Origin: Hermatobates lingyangjiaoensis
Taxonomy: Eukaryota > Arthropoda > Insecta > Hemiptera > Hermatobatidae
DNA length: 64,000 nt
NCBI GenBank assembly: GCA_026182355.1
Contig: JAPFBL010000244.1
Span: 443,501 to 507,500, forward strand
Reading direction: 5' to 3'
Position 1 is the stretch's first letter. Every line of letters starts with the position of its first letter. Shown piece by piece: positions 12,701 to 22,069 of this stretch. Both the position numbers and the translations under genes were made by a program. Under the pieces are notes generated by a model. It was not told the DNA's origin and searched no databases. It worked only from the letters and a program-made list of their open reading frames with translations.

Positions 12701-14832
12701 GGTTATAAAGGTTTCCCTATTCTCCAGTAGGGATTTTGGAGTCATTTCTTTTTCTTAAATGGCAACTCATACTTATATTGAAATAAACATTACTGCAATA
12801 TACGCATGGGACCCTGGAGCTCCTAAGTAGAAGAGTGTACTTTAGGAGCCCAGCGTTTACAGAGACGGACCTTTACGCAGAGGTTATAAAGGTTTCCCTA
12901 CTCTCCAGTAGGGATTTTGGAGTCATTTCTTTTTCTTAAATGGCAACTCATACTTATATTGAAATAAACATTACTGCAATATACGCATGGGACCCTGGAG
13001 CTCCTACAGTAGAAGAGTGTACTTTAGGAGCCCCAGCGTTTACAGAGACGGACCTTTACGCAGAGGTTATAAAGGTTTCCCTATCTCCAGTAGGGATTTT
13101 GGAGTAATTTCTTTTTCTTAAATGGCAACTCATACTTATATTGAAATAAACATTACTGCAATATACGCATGGGACCCTGGAGCTCCTAAAGTAGAAGAGT
13201 GTACTTTAGGAGCCCCAGCGTTTACAGAGACGGACCTTTACGCAGAGGTTATAAAGGTTTCCCTACTCTCCAGTAGGGATTTTGGAGTCATTTCTTTTTC
13301 TTAAATGGCAACTCATACTTATATTGAAATAAACATTACTGCAATATACGCATGGGACCCTGGAGCTCCTACAGTAGAAGAGTGTACTTTAGGAGCCCCA
13401 GCGTTTACAGAGACGGACCTTTACGCAGAGGTTAAAAAGGTTTCCCTACTCTCCAGTAGGGATTTTGGAGTAATTTCTTTTTCTTAAATGGCAACTCATA
13501 CTTATATTGAAATAAACATTACTGCAATATACGCATGGGACCCTGGAGCTCCTAAAGTAGAAGAGTGTACTTTAGGAGCCCCAGCGTTTACAGAGACGGA
13601 CCTTTACGCAGAGGTTATAAAGGTTTCCCTACTCTCCAGTAGGGATTTTGGAGTAATTTCTTTTTCTTAAATGACAACTGATACTTATATTGAAATAAAC
13701 ATTACTGCAATATACGCATGGGACCCTGGAGCTCCTAAAGTAGAAGAGTGTACTTTAGGTGCCCCAGCGTTTACAGAGACGGACCTTTACGCAGAGGTTA
13801 TAAAGGTTTCCCTACTCTCCTGTAGGGATTTTGGAGTCATTCCTTTTTCTTAAATGGTAACTTATACTTATATTACAGTAATGTTTATTACAATATAAGT
13901 TTAATCAGTTCTTGCTATATTCCTGGTTTGAGGAATTAGGACTTTTCTCCTGAGTGGGGAAAGACCAAACACTTCTTTGAGTTTAATAAATAGACATTAT
14001 TTACCAGCAATTATCAATTACAACAAAATTCATCCGTGTTTACATTTTGAAATTATTAAAACAAATTAGTTTTATAAACATTTTCACCATTATGGATTTG
14101 TCAACTCTGGGGCTCCTTAACTCCATCTGTTCCCTAACCTTACAATATGCCTAAAAAATATATAGGGAGAGAGGTTACTTACAAATCCAGTGTTACATAG
14201 AAAACCCTCAATCATTCCAGCGATATATGTTGCACAATTAAGACTGCCTTTATCTTTAGGGACAGAAATGAATTGATTAACTAAAGGGTCTTTTTCAATT
14301 ATATAATATACTCGTTCATCGTCATTGGCATGTTCTAGTTTATCAGCTTCTCGGCCAAATAAACCCTGAAAATATACGATTCGAAATAATACAAATTATT
14401 ATTTTTTAAAACATGTATGATTTTAAACTGTCAATATATATATTACCTTCCACAGGGAAGTTTTTATAAAAAGTAACATGTTTAAATGTTTTGTTTCCCT
14501 TTTTCCAGAACGTTCTCTTGCAAAATATAAATCAATAAGTTTTATTCCTACTTCTTTTCCCATGTCTGACAACCTAAATAGAAATGTTTCAACAATTCAA
14601 GATAATTTAAGAATATATACATTCCAAGAAATTGATCAATAAGTTCTTTTATTTACCTTGTTTGAAGCTCGGGAACAGTGAACACTTTATTTTGACAATA
14701 CTGTACAACTTCAGAAAATAATAAAGCAAAACAACTTAAACTAACTTCAGCTTTTCCTTTTCCTAGAGTTCGGTCTAAAATACTAATTTTTGGCCTTACC
14801 TGAGATATTACAATATCTCTAATGAAATCCAT
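6643..14832 (-). CDS. TRAPPC5: Trafficking protein particle complex subunit 5 (TRAPPC5/Trs31), complete, 4 exons
   Basis: Spliced gene read on the minus strand: exons 14832-14657, 14573-14447, 14365-14183 and 6741-6643, together 585 nt or 194 residues plus stop. TRAPPC5 is a small Bet3-superfamily subunit of the TRAPP tethering complex, which acts as a Rab1/Ypt1 exchange factor in ER-Golgi traffic. The conserved landmarks are visible in order: EVSLSCFALLFSE early in exon 1, VFTVPELQTRL across exons 1-2, KRETKHLNMLLFIK in exon 2, FGREADKLEHANDD, YYIIEKDPLVNQFISVPK and LNCATYIAG in exon 3, and VTAHWHKGTTYMIKFD in exon 4. All introns have gt-ag ends and the reading phases agree. The length matches the family (about 190). 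No disabling change is seen. Start: the ATG at 14832 is the first in exon 1 and gives the usual short N terminus. Intron 3 is about 7.4 kb and full of repeats. No AATAAA was found in the roughly 300 bases after the stop. Identity is secure; exact splice sites are predicted by eye. Confidence 0.95.
7129..7655. mobile_element. Non-autonomous hAT transposon in TRAPPC5 intron 3
   Basis: Left end CCGTGGTTTCCAACCT, right end AGGTTGGAAACCACTG, flanked by exact 8-bp GCGTACAG (7121-7128 and 7656-7663). A GC-rich palindrome (GGGCGCGCCCCCC...GGGGGCGCG) sits next to the left end. No transposase frame. Confidence 0.85.
7711..7802 (+). repeat. Dispersed AGGTTAGGTTGC repeat, copy 2
   Basis: TTAGGTTAGCATGCAGTGG then AGAACACACACAGGCC and TTTGTGATACTATAC; inside TRAPPC5 intron 3. 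Confidence 0.5.
8220..8996. mobile_element. pogo/Tigger-type non-autonomous element, subfamily 1
   Basis: Ends CAGTGGTACCTCGGGATACG and its complement (one mismatch at the tip), inserted at TA. The plus-strand frame at 8385-8615 ends ...ASDLFTETCLNHFRSILKRW, a remnant of a pogo-type transposase C terminus also found in the other two copies. Lies in TRAPPC5 intron 3. Confidence 0.82.
9298..9640. mobile_element. PLE fold-back, family C
   Basis: Arms at 9298-9385 and 9490-9585 with an inner spacer that is itself partly inverted (AGTCCTTGCTTGGTCTCACC and its complement). Right flank is the AGTAAATACCACAC...GATTGCACAG module. Confidence 0.7.
9501..9541 (+). ncRNA. Hammerhead-type ribozyme motif, PLE family C
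   Basis: TAAC, CTGAAGA, A, GAACA-TCAAG-TGTTC, GAA, ACGCGG, T, GTTT. One base of the stem III palindrome is changed. Its inverted partner at 9337-9377 keeps ACGCGT but has a G-U in stem II. Confidence 0.5.
10646..10745 (+). repeat. Diverged partial satellite monomer at the left array edge
   Basis: Matches the second half of the 183-bp monomer from about AATGAAGGAGCCCCAGCG to the TAA, but lacks the internal block with the ACGGACC motif. It marks the left boundary of the array. Confidence 0.8.
10746..13853 (+). repeat. 183-bp satellite array, 17 monomers, each with a 60-codon frame
   Basis: Head-to-tail monomers start at 10746, 10929, 11112, 11295, 11478, 11661, 11844, 12027, 12210, 12393, 12576, 12759, 12940, 13122, 13305, 13488 and 13671. 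Two are shortened (181 and 182 bp). At most junctions a stop TAA is followed at once by the next ATG, so the array reads as consecutive 60-residue frames starting MATHTYIEINITAIYAWDPG. Variation is concentrated at a few linked sites (T/K, I/A, F/L, gtc/gta), reassorted among copies, as expected for unequal exchange. Three monomers (12393, 12759, 12940) lose the frame and one (12210) carries compensating indels. Nonsynonymous and silent differences are both present, so selection is not evident. It lies antisense inside TRAPPC5 intron 3. The peptide matches no family I recognise. Confidence 0.95.
13854..13906. repeat. Array end: truncated monomer joined to its own inverted fragment
   Basis: ATGGTAACTTATACTTATATT (a monomer start) is followed directly by CAGTAATGTTTATTACAATA, which is the reverse complement of the monomer segment around TATTGAAATAAACATTACTG. 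The array therefore ends in a small hairpin junction. Confidence 0.75.
14183..14365 (-). CDS. TRAPPC5: TRAPPC5 exon 3
   Basis: 183 nt, phase 0 at both ends, acceptor tattttcag|GGT, donor TTT|gtaagt. Begins GLFGREADKLEHANDD and ends MIEGFLCNTGF. This is the most conserved part of the family. Its length equals that of the nearby satellite monomer, but the sequences are unrelated. Confidence 0.94.
14447..14573 (-). CDS. TRAPPC5: TRAPPC5 exon 2
   Basis: 127 nt, acceptor ctatttag|G, donor AAG|gtaata. Encodes the segment LSDMGKEVGIKLIDLYFARE through to IKTSLWK, the central alpha-helical part of the Bet3-like fold. Both flanking introns are short (about 80 bases each), in contrast to intron 3. Confidence 0.93.
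14657..14832 (-). CDS. TRAPPC5: TRAPPC5 exon 1 (start codon exon)
   Basis: Carries the ATG (complement of 14830-14832) and 58 codons plus two bases. The donor after base 14657 reads AAG|gtaaat. It ends in phase 2 and is completed by the first base of exon 2 to give Arg in ELQTRL. Confidence 0.93.
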
Positions 14833-15640
14833 TGTGAATTCGACAACTAAACTATACTACAGTTTATTTAAGCCACCATAACCTGCTCAAATACTAATTC
14901 CATACAGTCATGCCACTGGGTATAACTAAAAAATAAATTCCCTAATTATTTAACAATAAACAACAATTTCTGTTTACACAGCCATTAAAATTCCGTTATA
15001 TTTTTTACTCCCAACAATTATCATTGTCTATTTTAATTATAATATTCTTCAAATTCATTGATTTCTTAGACCAGATAAACAAAAATTTACAAAACAGAAG
15101 ATATCAAGTCGTAAACTCGTTATTCAATTAAAATATCCAGTTCATGACTTAATAAGTTTTGTAAAAACAATTACTTTACACAGATAATATAATATGAGTT
15201 GGTCAACTGCTTTGAAAACCAATATAATGAATTTTTAATAAGATAACAGAAGTTAAGATGTGTCCATCAATAATGAAAACATCATTAATAATTCAGCTTG
15301 ACCTATAAACTATAATTAACTATTATTGATTATTTTTAATTGCTTGCATTATTTCGGCTAATGGTTTTAAGTAATAAAAGCAATGATGATCATTTTGGTT
15401 CTTTGCTAATATTAACTTCTAACTCAATTAAGTTTCTTGTTTACAAAAACATCTAGAATGTATCAACTCAACTTTATCTATTATCAATTATAATTGGTTT
15501 AATTATTTAGTGTTAATGATAATTAATTAATGAGGACGTAATTACCGTGAGACAATCGCAGACGCATAATCACACTCATTTACAATCGATTAAATTACTT
15601 CATTTATTTTATCGTGGCTATATCAATTTTTTAACCACAG
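14833..15640. other. Region upstream of TRAPPC5
   Basis: AT-rich, with no repeat family or frame recognised. It must hold the TRAPPC5 promoter, but no clear core-promoter motif is visible. Confidence 0.5.
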
Positions 15641-15654
15641 CATAAAGTAATCAC

Positions 15655-16240
15655 TGTTGTAGTTGAGCGATCTCGAAACTATGACACGCGTGTCAGTGTT
15701 GACACGAAATCTCATTTGTGGTGATAAGCATCTTCAGAGATAAACAATTTCATAATTTAAACACACATCTCTCATAAAAGCCAAACTTAGTTATTAATAA
15801 TCATATTATAATTCTGTAAATAATAATTAATACTTTATTTTTGAAACCAGACATATATGAACGACTCCAATAATATTGCGTTACAAATATATATGTTAAA
15901 AAAAAATACTAAATTCTAAATGCACAATGTAAATGTTGGTTTCATAATATTGGTTTTTGCATTTTAAATGGAATTAAAAATATAATTTAACATTTAAATA
16001 TATTGTTTTAATATTGATACTAATATAAAATTCTAAATTTTGAAAACATGCTAAATTCTAAATGCTATAATGTTAAATTTTTGGTTTCATTATTTTTGTT
16101 TTTGTATTTTAAATGGCATTAAATAACTAACTTAAAAAAATTATAAATATTTATATTTTCTTTTTAGTCTTTACTTTTGCGATGTGTGACACGCCAGGAA
16201 GCTATATCTCGATTTTTCAAACTTTTAACATGCCGAATTC
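15655..16240. other. Possible DNA element around a TGACACGCGTGTCA palindrome
   Basis: GATCTCGAAACTATGACACG and TGTCAGTGTTGACACG at the left, GTGTGACACGCCAGG and ATATCTCGATTTTTC at the right, look like related ends of an AT-rich element, but boundaries cannot be fixed. Confidence 0.3.
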
Positions 16241-16254
16241 AAAACGTCTACCAT

Positions 16255-16600
16255 CAATATATATATAAATTTATACACTTAAAATAAACTGTGACACATA
16301 GACAGAAACATATAAAAGACTGACTTTTCAATATTTCGACCGTAATGGCGGTCGTCCTCAGGAGAAGAAGTGAATTGACGGAGAGACAACAGTCAACTGA
16401 TACAATATAATATAATAATGTATTTAAATTTATACATATATGACTGTAGTCCCTCCGTCAATTCACTTCTTCTCCTGAGGACGACCACCATTAAGGTCGA
16501 AATATTGAAAAGTGAGTCTTTGTTATGTTTCTGTCTATGTTTCACAGTTTATTTTAACTGTTATCTGTCCTGCCGGACCGTTTCCGTTTATCATGGTATA
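16255..16600. mobile_element. PLE fold-back, family F
   Basis: Inverted arms containing AAAATAAACTGTGACACATA and ATTTCGACC motifs; TA repeats at both ends. Further family F copies lie at 18236-18390 and 52335-52515. Confidence 0.65.
16469..16512 (+). ncRNA. Hammerhead-type ribozyme motif, PLE family F
   Basis: CTTCTC, CTGAGGA, C, GACC-loop-GGTC, GAA, ATAT, T, GAAAAG. Stem I pairs at 5 of 6 positions; stem II is GACC/GGTC. Confidence 0.55.
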
Positions 16601-16844
16601 TATATATATATATAATATATATATATATAAAAACTTTTTCTTCTTCTTGGAATTTGGTCCGGGTCAATATATGGAATCACCTTTTTGCGAACGTTTCGTC
16701 TTTATTTTAAGTCATCTTCAGGGCTATAAACTAACAAAAAACAATGGACATTTGTCATATTTACTTTACAATGTTCTATTGTTTTTTGTTAGTTTACAGC
16801 CCTAACATATATAACATATATATATATATATATATATATCGAAA

Positions 16845-16980
16845 ATAATCGCATTAATGTTCAAATCATTAAGCTAGTGACCACTGATGACCGTAGTTTG
16901 ACCTCAAGAGCGTCTGAGGAGGCCCACATATGGTTATTGGGGGCCCGATCAAATCCCGGTTTAAATCGGAAGCGTTAACT
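16845..16980 (+). pseudogene. Penelope GIY-YIG fragment, family E
   Basis: Encodes NVQIIKLVTTDDRSLTSRAS then EEAHIWLLGARSNPGLNRKR and stop, nearly identical to the end of the 44.4 kb copy. It is flanked by (TA)n on both sides. Confidence 0.75.
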
Positions 16981-17014
<34 letters not shown>

Positions 17015-17089
17015 CATATAAAAAAATTTTCACATAAACACGTGAAACAACAATCAATGATCAAACCACAATAAGAAATGGGAAAACAA

Positions 17090-17132
17090 GACTAAGATCT
17101 TTCAACCGTAACAAGCGGTCTTCGTCAGAGTC
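17090..17132 (-). ncRNA. Hammerhead-type ribozyme motif, family D, left arm
   Basis: Same sequence as the 948-990 motif, in inverted orientation; all core and stem bases are intact. Confidence 0.6.
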
Positions 17133-17290
17133 AAAAACCCAATTGAACACTAGATGCAGAAAACATCTGGTGAGGAGTTGAGAAGAGTGGGAGGGAAGAG
17201 CTTTCACCCTTTTAAAATACCACTCTTCCCTCCCACTCTTCTCAACTCCTCACCAGATGTTTTCTGCATCTAGTGTTCAGTTGGGTTTTT

Positions 17291-17333
17291 GACTCTGACG
17301 AAGACCGCTTGTTACGGTTGAAAGATCTTAGTC
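17291..17333 (+). ncRNA. Hammerhead-type ribozyme motif, family D, right arm
   Basis: Intact GACT/AGTC stem I, GACCG/CGGTT stem II, AGATCT stem III. It is the mirror of 17090-17132, so this locus carries two intact copies facing each other. Confidence 0.6.
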
Positions 17334-17368
17334 TTGTTTTCCCATTTCTTATTGTGGTTTGATCATTG

Positions 17369-17399
<31 letters not shown>

Positions 17400-17401
<2 letters not shown>

Positions 17402-17871
17402 CATATATATCGAATAAAATGAAAGGTCCGTGTGGACAATAAACACTTTAACACATAGAAAAGAACACAGAAAGACACTACAGAACTCACTTCGATATTT
17501 CGACATCCGTCGTCATCGGGAAGAAGTGCGAAGTACTCGCGTTGAGAAGCAAACTGCTACTGGCCTCCAGAGTAACTAGTGGAACCACCGCAATGCTGCT
17601 CCCCAGCGGAGGAGAGAAAAAATAAAAATCCTTCCAAAAAATATATAATATTTTTTATCATGTTTTCTAAATAAATATTGGAAGGATTTCTATTTTTCCT
17701 CTCCTCCGCTGGGGAGCAGCATTGCGGTGGTTCCACTAGTTACTCTGGAGGCCAGTAGCAGTTTGCTTCTCAACGCGAGTACTTCGCACTTCTTCCCGAT
17801 GACGACGGATGTCGAAATATCGAAGTGAGTTCTGTAGTGTCTTTCTGTGTTCTTTTCTATGTGTTAAAGTG

Positions 17872-17900
<29 letters not shown>
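17400..17900. mobile_element. PLE fold-back, family B variant
   Basis: Inverted arms of about 220 bases around 17650 (GGGAAGAAGTGCGAAGTACT and complement). The core reads CCGATGA instead of CTGATGA. TA repeats on both sides. A truncated copy occurs at 51800-51920. Confidence 0.7.
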
Positions 17901-17917
<17 letters not shown>

Positions 17918-17959
17918 ATTATTTATTTTTTTATAATTTTTAATTTTATAATTTATCTG

Positions 17960-18225
17960 TTGTTTTTGACTTATACTTTGGTATTGCCCTTTCCGTTCTC
18001 CGACGTTTAGTGCCTAGCTCCTTTCTTACGCTAGTGCTGCTCTCATCGGTTGACTCTTCATTGCTTCATTCGCACTCCGTTCTTCGACGTGGGGAGATCT
18101 CTCTCACTTCGTCCTCTCTTCTAATCTACTCCTGATGACGAACAACAGTTCGAAACATTGAATTATGTAAGTGTTCTTTTTATTCTTTTTTTTTGTGTCG
18201 TGCTTTGTGTAATTTAAAGTTATAT
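17960..18225 (+). mobile_element. PLE 3' region, family E
   Basis: Near-identical to 44800-45062 (CTCCGACGTTTAGTGCCTAG, TCTCATCGGTTGACTCTT), including the CTGATGACGAAC ribozyme-type core. No coding part is attached. Confidence 0.65.
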
Positions 18226-18235
18226 ATATCATGAT

Positions 18236-18385
18236 AAACGAAAAACGGTCCGGCAGGACAGATAACACTTAAAATAAACTGTGACACATAGACTGAAACA
18301 TAACAAAGACTCACTTTTCAATATTTCGACCGAATGGCGGTCGTCCTCAGGAGAAGAAGTGAATTGACGGAGAGACGGCAGTCAA

Positions 18386-18433
<48 letters not shown>

Positions 18434-18715
18434 TTCAAAAATGAAGAAAAGCAACACACAGAGAAAGAGACACACTTACAAATTCAAATTTTCGGATGAT
18501 CCGTCCTCAGGAGAAAAGAGAATGGGCGACCAAGCACGCCGGAAACACAACTGAGTTGGGATTTGACTTTGACGAAGACCAGGTGTTACGGTTGAAAGGT
18601 TTTAGTCTTTTTTCTCATTTTGATATTGTGGTTTGGACGTTGATTCTTAATTCATGTGTATGTTGTGAAATCTTGTTATGTATATGTATTGTATATAGTT
18701 TTTTAGACTCTTAAT
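18236..18715. mobile_element. Patchwork of PLE ends, families F, G and D
   Basis: Family F (minus) to 18390, (TA)n, family G (minus) 18431-18530, then a diverged family D copy (TTTGACGAAGACC...GGTTGAAAGG) to about 18680. Confidence 0.55.
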
Positions 18716-19144
18716 AAATTCCTTTAACGATAATCTTGTTCAAGATGTTGCAATCTTTATCAGAGATTAGTCCCTCTGGAGTGGTGACTCAACACGTCTT
18801 CTACTCTATTGAGTGTCATCAAAGATTTATTTTTAACATTCTTGGTAATTTAATATTTACTAAAACCAATTTTTATTCTATAAACTGGAATGTTTAATAA
18901 GTAATCTTCTCCGAGGGACGACCTGCTCAGATTTTTTTTAACTCCCTCATGAATGAATCATACGAATTGTTAAAAAAAAACTCCAAAAATTAGTACTTAT
19001 GTAATTAAAAAATTTGGAGTGGTATACACTCAACTTTACTAAAAGTAAATGTAACATGAAAAAAATGAAAATCAATTGAATTTTCTTACAATGATGTTAT
19101 CGCGAAACATAATATCAAACGCTCTGGTAACTTATGTCCAAGAA

Positions 19145-19232
19145 CAAAAGGGCTCATTTGGGTATTGAACCCTGGATTTACCATTCCAGAGGCAAGCATG
19201 CAAGCCATTGAGCTACTCTGATCCCAGTAATT
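19145..19232 (-). mobile_element. tRNA-derived SINE head
   Basis: Minus strand box A TAGCTCAATGG (19205-19215) and box B GGTTCAATACC (19161-19171). It contains GGCTTGCATGCTTGCC, a motif shared with the 62.4-62.9 kb copies. Confidence 0.6.
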
Positions 19233-19793
19233 GTCAGATTAATAGTAATTTTTAGAAATCATTCGTTGCTCAAAATGTGTTTGTAACTATATATCTGTCA
19301 GTAGTCTTTCTATCTATCAAAGTGATCATATTCCTGTTTATTTGACATTAGTTTAAACTAATTAATTCGAATTCAATTAATTTAGTTTGTCACTCTATGA
19401 AAAAGAAAAAAAAACACAAGTTATAATAAGTACTTTAAACAAAAAACCTTTCAATTTTATAATTACTGTTTATAAGGAATCACAGACTTGTCTAAACGCG
19501 ACAATTTGTTGTTGTTGTGTTGGTACCCTTGTCATGATCATATGTTCACAGTTTTAATTATACGACATGTGTTGTTTTTATGCCAGACGTTGGATGTCTG
19601 TTGCATGTTCAGCGATATTTTGCTGTTTAAAAGAATGGAGAAGAGAGTCTGTATTCATTTTTATTTAAAAAATGGAATTAAGTGCTCAAAAACTATAGAA
19701 ATGTTGGCAGTGAGTCAGCAGGGCAAAAAAATATATATGGTATATGTTATTCTACAGGTAATTATTTTTTAACTAAACTTGGTGCCTCTAACA

Positions 19794-20313
19794 CATGGGT
19801 GGGAAATTATTTCGACTCGCGGGCCACATTAACTTTAAAATTTGACAGGTGGGCCACATTGATTTAAAATCTGACAGGTGGGCCATTTAAGCGCAAGATA
19901 CAATATAAAAAACAGCATTAGTTAACAGTACGTATTAAACAAAAACAAAAAAAAGTCATTGAAATATAAACATACTCTTTTAATTAGAACAGTGTTGTTG
20001 ATCACAAATTTTAAAGGTAGCATCGAAGTCTGGGGCAATTCTCAGAACAGATTTGAGATATTCATCACCCATCTGGGATCATTAGGTTTTTTGTTAGTAT
20101 TTATCACACTTAAATAATCTGACCAGCAAAAGAACGAAAGCTGAAAGTGTGATACTGCACCACCTGACGTTGAAATGCACTTTACTGCAAGTTAAAATAA
20201 AATTAATACAATCATTTATATCAAACCTAAATCATGTACCAATCTTCGGTGGGCTGGATTGAAAAGATCAAAGGGCCGGATGTGGCCCGCGGGCCGTAGT
20301 TTGCCCACCTCTG
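19794..20313. mobile_element. Non-autonomous hAT transposon
   Basis: Left end CATGGGTGGGAAA and right end TTTGCCCACCTCTG are imperfect inverted repeats, with internal GCGGGCCACATT / ATGTGGCCCGCGGGCC. Flanks ctctaaca and ctataaca form an 8-bp duplication with one mismatch. On the minus strand near 20030-20080 the words GDEYLKSVLRIAPDFDAT can be read, like the C-terminal end of ZBED/hAT transposases. Confidence 0.75.
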
Positions 20314-20382
20314 CTATAACATAAAAAGTCAAGACATGCTACAGAATCAAAACTGTGAACATACGATCGTGACGAGTGTACC

Positions 20383-20800
20383 AATAATAATAATAATAAT
20401 AATAAGCTTTATTGACACTTCTTTTTTGAAGCGAAAGCCTCCCTATGGTAGGGGTACAGTTAACAATAATTAATTAACACATTATTTTTTACATAATATT
20501 TACAATTAATACCAATACAACAACAAAAATTTGAAATTACTGTGTACAGAGTGCGCGAAATTCGAAAAATGACCTCACTTTATGATCTCACGTCGTCCAC
20601 ATCTACAAGGGTCGAAACATTTGTGGAGCGATAGAATAAGGAAGTTATTGGACTGAAAAATCCGAGTATCCTTATACAATAATCTTAAGAACATCGTTAT
20701 CAAGATTCCAAGAGGTCCAATCACTGTCATCAAAATGACTGTATATTTATTTGTTTAAAATGACTGGTACACTTCCTTAGTCATTTCTATACTGCATATC
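20383..20800 (-). mobile_element. Possible LINE 3' tail
   Basis: On the minus strand GTCAATAAAGC precedes an ATT/TTA microsatellite, as in the 3' ends of several LINE families with simple-repeat tails. No reading frame supports it. Confidence 0.3.
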
Positions 20801-22060
20801 ATTCAAGATGAATCACAGAAAACTGGAATTAGTAAAATGAAAGTATGAAATGAATGAATGAATTTTCAAAAAAAAAAAAAAAAAACCATCATTTTAACAA
20901 CTACTATTAATATGGTAGTGTGACTCGCCCAAAACGAAAATATGTTTCAAATGAAAAATGAGCCGAATTCTTAGAACAGTACTAAATCTGAAAGTCTAAA
21001 AGTGTGCGAGCTGAAAAAAACATTGAAGTTAGAAATACAGAAAAAAGAGAAAACACTCACAATTTTCAATAATTTCTGAAAAAATCACCGTCTTCAATAA
21101 AAATGAAGAATACAGAACAAAAGAAGAAAGCAAGTTTACAGAAAGTTTGTTATAATTTACTTTTATATAAATTCCACTAATGATATAATGATATTAAATA
21201 CAAACGAATCATGCATTGTCATGACATTAACTTTAAACATACTGTCATGTCAACATGTAAACAAATGTCAAACATTTTTAAAGTTTTTCGGGTTTTTGAA
21301 ATTTTAAAACATTAGATGAAGTCACAGAGAAGGTTGTAATAACATTTCTAATTAATATGATTTTTTTCAGGCTTTCTGTGAAAATAATTCTTTTTTTTAA
21401 AAAACATATTTATCGGAATGTTATTCGAACCATTTCTGATATCTTTTAATATTCATAACTTTTAGAGATTTTTAAACCTGACTCTTACCGTCTACATAGT
21501 CTTCAGCATAGAGCTTTTCAAGGCGTATTCAAGGAAACACTTTGGATTATTCGTAACATTCACACAGTAAGTACAGGCTCTGTTTAAGGAATACGAAACC
21601 AACATTTTTTTACAGTAACACTTCTGTATAATTACAAAGGGAATATTACTCTGAAAATCAGCCGTTTTCTATTTGATTTGATAGTCATTGGAACATAACA
21701 CTGCAATCTGACACGTAAGGAGACAGACATTTGACCCTGTTACTTTAACTATTTGTTAAAATACAAAAGGTTGCATTCTGAGACTGTCACATGGTAGGTA
21801 TTTTAATTTAATGAGTAACTATTTGTCTCCACTCTCATAATTCGTGTTCATTAAGTTAATTGGTGCTATTAAAACGGAGTAATTATGTTTTCTATCTTAA
21901 TTTGTTTAAAAGTATCTGTAATTAAAAAGAATGACGTCAGCCATTTAACTGTTTTGTTTGTCACTTACAATAATTGAGAAAATGAAAATCTCATAATTAG
22001 GCTGCTTCTAGAGGAAGGTTATGAGTGTTAAGGTTATCATTAGTTATTCAGGTTATGGCT
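20800..22060. other. AT-rich intergenic stretch, nothing recognised
   Basis: No convincing exon, frame or repeat end seen. Confidence 0.5.
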
Positions 22061-22069
22061 TAAGTTTCA

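Larger units (their letters stand above)
17020..17375. mobile_element. PLE fold-back, family D, long central hairpin
   Basis: Both arms are intact and continue inward through CTAGATGCAGAAAACATCTG to a centre near 17210, giving about 170-base arms. Flanked by (TA)n. Confidence 0.75.

Noticed and set aside
10746..14365. Satellite derived from TRAPPC5 exon 3, since both are 183 bp
   Set aside because: Neither DNA nor peptide sequences resemble each other in any frame I compared; the equal length is coincidence.
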